Source: a virus
Length of the DNA stretch: 35,318 nucleotides
Virus record (IMG/VR): IMGVR_UViG_3300042882_000356
Span: 1-35,318 of that record
Reading direction: 5' to 3' (one strand)
Within the stretch, counting starts at the first letter, position 1. Every line of letters begins with the position of its first letter. The translations under genes were made by a program, and so were the position numbers. Below the pieces are notes generated by a model. The model was not told the origin of the DNA, ran no database searches, and saw nothing but the letters and a program-made list of their open reading frames with translations. This document shows, piece by piece, positions 32,754 to 35,318 of this stretch.

Positions 32754-33235
32754 ATGCTATCATTTATAACATTGATGGGAAAATACTTAGAGTTCTGAAT
32801 ATGCCAGAAGAGCTGATAACTAGTAATGTAGGTATAGATGAGTATTTTATAGAAGGAGAAGCTGACGATAGTACTCAGTTTATAGAGAATGGAGAAATTA
32901 AATTTATTCCAGATAGACCAAACCAATATAGTGAGTTCAACTGGACTACTAAACAATGGGAAGACCCTCCAACTATTCTTGACACTGCAAAGACTGACTA
33001 CAAAGATGAGGTTAATAGGCTTTCTGGAGCTAAGATATTATCTGTATATCCAACTTACCGTCAGATAAACTACAATAGAGAGCCAACAGCTCCAGCTACT
33101 ATAGAAATGAATCTCTGGATAGATAATATACGAGCTGAAAGTAATATAGCTACTTCAGCTATAGATTCAGCTACTGATTTAGCAACTATAGAGGGTATTG
33201 TAGATGGATTTATAGCTTATTTAGCTAGTTTGTAA
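32750..33235 (+). CDS. Fibre-associated protein, probable tail fibre assembly type
   Basis: A 161-aa protein that overlaps the J gene by 4 bases. The N-terminal half (IYNIDGKILRVLNMPEELIT; DSTQFIENGEIKFIPDRPNQ; SEFNWTTKQWEDP) has the look of small fibre-associated proteins. The C-terminal half is helical with TAPATIEMNLWIDNIRAESN, similar in style to DUF4376-like domains attached to fibre assembly proteins. It may assist folding of the long J fibre. No diagnostic motif; role inferred. Confidence 0.65.
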   Translation: MNAIIYNIDGKILRVLNMPEELITSNVGIDEYFIEGEADDSTQFIENGEIKFIPDRPNQYSEFNWTTKQWEDPPTILDTAKTDYKDEVNRLSGAKILSVYPTYRQINYNREPTAPATIEMNLWIDNIRAESNIATSAIDSATDLATIEGIVDGFIAYLASL

Positions 33236-33458
33236 GGTTTATGCGTCAAGTTTCTGGCTAATGTCGGATTCTTGGCGCAAAATTACCTTAAATATGTCTT
33301 GAAATTGTAACAAAACAAGAGTAAACTAACTAGAAATAGCAATTTAACTTTATAATTAACCTCGTTTAGTTATAAACTTAACTTGCTGATAAAGGTTTTG
33401 AGTAGCTATTACTCAGAAATGACACTGCATTACAGTGGGAAGAACTAGGAGATTGACT
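33236..33458 (+). other. Non-coding gap with hairpin and possible promoter
   Basis: This 223-base AT-rich gap holds a 9-bp hairpin, TGCGTCAAG (33242-33250) with CTTGGCGCA (33271-33279), with one G-T pair and a 20-base loop, but no T-run after it. TTGAAA followed after 17 bases by TAAACT (near 33299-33327) and a TATAAT (33351-33356) are candidate promoter elements for the next gene. CACTG/CAGTG (33423-33437) is a small inverted repeat just before its TAGGAG ribosome binding site. No gene is seen here. Confidence 0.4.
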
Positions 33459-34313
33459 ATGGCAGTCGATTCTACAAGTACAAGTTCAGGTATTGACTTG
33501 AACAATCTCTTTCAATCAGCAATTACAGGTGGTAATATGGGTAACATCTTCGGTGGCGGTAATGATGGTAGTGGCGGCTTTGTAATGGGAGCTTTATTAG
33601 GTAGATTACTATTTAATCCTAATGGTAATGACCTAAATGGTAATGGCAGCCAAAATGCTGCTATTGATGCCGCAGTTGCAGCTGCTCTAGCTAATGCTAA
33701 TCAAGCTAATAACAATGCTATGCTACTCTTGAAAGACATTCAAGATAGTTCTCAAGAAGTTATCTCAACTATCAATGCTTCAGAAAATGCTATTAACTCT
33801 ACAGTTAATGCTACCGCGCAGACTGCTTTAGTACAACAACTACAAGCTCAGATTGCAAACCTCCAAGGACAAGGCGAGATTAAGGCTTCAGTAGCAACTT
33901 CTACTGGAACTATTGTCAACGAGTTGCATGAATCTACTCAGCAAATTGGCAATCAGTTAGATGGTATTACTGTATCTATGCTTAATGGGTTTAATAACGT
34001 AACTAGAGAAATTACTAATGATGGTGATAAAACTAGAGCGTTGATTACAGCTAATATGGTTACTGACTTGAACAATCAGATTGCAGACTTGAGAACTCAA
34101 CGTCATGTAGCTGATAGTGGAGTTAATGTTACTAATAACATCAATCAAAACCAACTTCAACAACAGCAACAACAACAGTTAGGGTATGTAGTTAATGCTC
34201 TAAATGGAGTTGTTAGTGAGTTACAGAGAAACACGCAATCTGTGGTTAATCTTGGAACTATGTCGGGGTCAGCAGGTTCTCAAACAGCTAATAACACTAG
34301 AGTTAATGGCTGA
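33459..34313 (+). CDS. Unknown 284-aa Asn/Gln-rich coiled-coil protein
   Basis: Not recognised as a named family. The N terminus is Gly/Asn-rich (GGNMGNIFGGGNDGSGGFVM) with a hydrophobic patch (GALLGRLLF). Then follows an Ala/Asn-rich helix (AIDAAVAAALANANQANNNA) and a long coiled coil (QTALVQQLQAQIANLQGQGE). A LNGFNNVTREITNDGDKTRA segment follows, then a run of Gln near residues 229-238 and an Asn/Ser-rich end. ATG 33459 has TAGGAG 7 bases upstream and is preferred to GTG 33435. Similar Gln/Asn-rich coiled-coil proteins occur as phage virion or ejected proteins, but I cannot confirm this. Confidence 0.7.
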   Translation: MAVDSTSTSSGIDLNNLFQSAITGGNMGNIFGGGNDGSGGFVMGALLGRLLFNPNGNDLNGNGSQNAAIDAAVAAALANANQANNNAMLLLKDIQDSSQEVISTINASENAINSTVNATAQTALVQQLQAQIANLQGQGEIKASVATSTGTIVNELHESTQQIGNQLDGITVSMLNGFNNVTREITNDGDKTRALITANMVTDLNNQIADLRTQRHVADSGVNVTNNINQNQLQQQQQQQLGYVVNALNGVVSELQRNTQSVVNLGTMSGSAGSQTANNTRVNG

Positions 34314-34357
34314 AATCGGTATGGTCTGGTTAGTTTAGGTTCTAAATCGAGGTAAAG

Positions 34358-34741
34358 ATGAGTTCTTCAATAGATGAGTTACAAAAACGGATAGCAGAAC
34401 TGCAAGTAGCGGGAGGTTTAGTCCCTAAACAGCCAGTTCCAGCTGTAAATGACAGTCCTAGTGACATAAAAAGTTTAATTAGGGATGTTATTCGTGAAGA
34501 AATGAGCTTATTGAAGGACTCAACTCTAGTTAAGCCCGAACCTCCTGTAGTTCCAGCGCGAGAATTAACTATGTTGGAAGCTATAGGTCAGTGTTTAACC
34601 CCAGAAGAGCAAGTTTGGCTCTCTAAACCAGATATTCTACAACAAGTTGACAAGAAATTAGCAACTTATTTCCAGACGGAGGAAGGAAAGTCAGCTGTAA
34701 AGACTTTCTTCACCTACTTTCGAGGGTTCTATGAAAATTAA
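34358..34741 (+). CDS. Unknown 127-aa protein with coiled coil and Pro-rich linker
   Basis: Not recognised. It has a short N-terminal coiled coil (SSIDELQKRIAELQVAGGL), a helix with SDIKSLIRDVIREEMSLL, a Pro-rich linker (KPEPPVVPARE) and a helical C-terminal domain (LEAIGQCLTPEEQVWLSK; LATYFQTEEGKSAVKTFFTY). GAGGT precedes ATG 34358 and it overlaps the next gene by 11 bases. The two genes probably work together. No membrane or catalytic motif. Confidence 0.7.
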   Translation: MSSSIDELQKRIAELQVAGGLVPKQPVPAVNDSPSDIKSLIRDVIREEMSLLKDSTLVKPEPPVVPARELTMLEAIGQCLTPEEQVWLSKPDILQQVDKKLATYFQTEEGKSAVKTFFTYFRGFYEN

Positions 34742-34988
34742 ACATACAGTTGAAGCTACTGCGAAGGAGGTTAATGACCTTTTCGACATTAGTATGAAGG
34801 CTTGCCTAGCTAGTTATAGTACAGTTGAAGAGCAAGCAGTTGCTATCTCAGCTGCTAAGGTTGAGTTTGAAAAGTTACTTAACTGCTACGCGGATGTGGC
34901 ACTGCAGTTAGGTAAGAAGTTGGGTAAAGTTAGTGCTGATTCAGAAGATGATGAGATGTATGCGGCTATGGAAACTCCTGTAGCTTAA
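34731..34988 (+). CDS. Unknown small 85-aa protein
   Basis: Not recognised. A helical soluble protein (VEATAKEVNDLFDISMKACL; VAISAAKVEFEKLLNCYADV) with an acidic end (SADSEDDEMYAAME). Its start lies inside the last codons of the 127-aa gene, so it is translationally coupled. It is the last gene of the plus-strand block before the right-end repeat. Confidence 0.7.
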   Translation: MKIKHTVEATAKEVNDLFDISMKACLASYSTVEEQAVAISAAKVEFEKLLNCYADVALQLGKKLGKVSADSEDDEMYAAMETPVA

Positions 34989-35000
34989 CTTCAACTTAGT

Positions 35001-35045
35001 CCTCTTTCGGGTATGTATTAGAAGTTAGTATATAGCTGAAAGGGG
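35001..35045 (+). terminator. Possible hairpin after the last plus-strand gene
   Basis: CCTCTTTCGG (35001-35010) can pair with CTGAAAGGGG (35036-35045) over 10 positions with two G-T pairs and a 25-base AT-rich loop. It follows the stop at 34988 but is not followed by a T-run, so a rho-independent terminator is only possible. Confidence 0.35.
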
Positions 35046-35049
35046 ATTC

Positions 35050-35301
35050 TTAACTAGAGCGGAGTTTATATAAACTTTCTAAAGTATCTGGAACTGTGCT
35101 GAAAGTCTTAGTTAGAGGTTCAAGTGTAGCTGGAGTTACTAGCTGATATGGTAAGTTATATAAGTTTATAGGTGGGAAGTGTGGCTCTGCCCAATTCAAA
35201 AACCTACTCTCCTTCAATCCCCCAAACTCCCTGCCAAGTCTAACTATATCATCATGTTTAAGTACAGCTTCTTTATCTACTCTAATGTCTAACTTACTCA
35301 T
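35050..35301 (-). pseudogene. Truncated or chimeric rep frame at the inverted end
   Basis: The first 36 residues equal the Rep_3 initiator at 18-749. At the end of the 127-bp repeat the sequence changes and continues in frame for 47 residues (AEPHFPPINLYNLPYQLVTP, then ATLEPLTKTF, ending YKLRSS). The new part has codon use like the phage's other genes (many TTA, ACT, CCA, GCT). It could be a second gene sharing the rep start, a recombined partial copy, or an artefact of a contig ending at a shared k-mer. It lacks all Rep_3 winged-helix motifs. Confidence 0.45.
35063..35076. repeat. 14-bp perfect palindrome near the right end
   Basis: AGTTTATATAAACT is its own reverse complement. It lies in an AT-rich stretch inside the truncated rep-like frame. 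It could be a protein-binding site or a coincidence of AT-rich sequence. Confidence 0.6.
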
Positions 35302-35318
35302 CTATATACACCTCAAAA
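35192..35318. repeat. Right copy of exact 127-bp inverted terminal repeat
   Basis: Reverse complement of bases 1-127 without mismatch; base 35191 (c) breaks the match. If the two ends were joined they would form one perfect palindrome of 254 bases, which argues against simple circular closure. Confidence 0.97.

Noticed and set aside
33242-33279. Rho-independent terminator after the fibre-associated gene
   Set aside because: The stem is fair, but the loop is 20 bases and no T-run follows, so it is recorded only as a hairpin.
1-35318. Circular genome closed by terminal repeats
   Set aside because: The end repeats are inverted, not direct; joining the ends would create a 254-base perfect palindrome, which is not how circular contigs overlap.
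1-35318. tRNA genes, CRISPR arrays, insertion sequences or an integrase
   Set aside because: I saw no cloverleaf-like sequence, regularly spaced repeats, transposase motifs or tyrosine/serine recombinase motifs on either strand.

Overview
This window reads as most of the genome of a lambda-like, long-tailed (siphovirus-type) phage of a Gram-negative host. The structural block follows the lambda order almost gene for gene: terminase small and large subunits, gpW, portal, S49 capsid protease/scaffold, gpD-like decoration protein, gpE-like capsid protein, Z-like, FII-like and U-like proteins, tail tube, frameshifted G/GT chaperone, tape measure, then M, L, K, I and J. Base composition is AT-rich (about 35-37% GC by eye) and genes are tightly packed, often with 1-14 nt overlaps. 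A split class II ribonucleotide reductase subunit (NrdJb type) and a Rep_3 plasmid-type initiator suggest a gammaproteobacterial host. A Moraxella/Acinetobacter-like host is possible, but that is only inference.

Layout. (1) 1-2009, plus strand: a Rep_3 replication initiator, an unknown 131-aa protein, a promoter, a small charged ORF, nrdJb, and a 27-aa membrane peptide. (2) 2014-9918, minus strand, read leftward from a promoter at about 9940-9968: an unknown basic protein, an XhlA-like coiled-coil/membrane protein, a small beta protein, two fibre proteins that share a module, an inserted HNH-AP2 endonuclease, a small beta protein, an FN3 plus seven-repeat propeller-like fibre, an unknown 132-aa protein, a 51-aa peptide, two tandem holin-like proteins and an M15 peptidase endolysin. 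(3) 9919-10075: divergent promoter region. (4) 10076-33235, plus strand: packaging, head, connector and tail genes. A strong promoter lies inside an inverted repeat just ahead of the capsid protease, and a clear terminator follows the tail-tube gene. (5) 33236-34988, plus strand: a regulatory gap and three unrecognised genes. (6) 34989-35318: a hairpin and a second, inverted copy of the first 127 bases, carrying the start of the rep gene joined in frame to a different 3' end.

Three observations stand out. First, the two ends are exact inverted repeats of exactly 127 bp, a common maximum assembly k-mer, so the contig probably ends at a branch in an assembly graph and not at a physical terminus. 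Second, in a base-by-base reading I found no GATC, no CCGG and only one GGCC, although AGCT is abundant; this looks like strong restriction-driven site avoidance. Third, the Rep_3 initiator and the lone NrdJb subunit give a lambda-type virion a plasmid-like replication gene and a nucleotide-metabolism gene. No integrase, repressor, partition or further replication genes are visible. These may lie in the part of the genome beyond the shared 127-bp end. No tRNA, rRNA, CRISPR array or insertion sequence was seen, and no stretch over 300 bases lacks a gene (the apparent gap at 20459-20815 is the frameshifted T extension).
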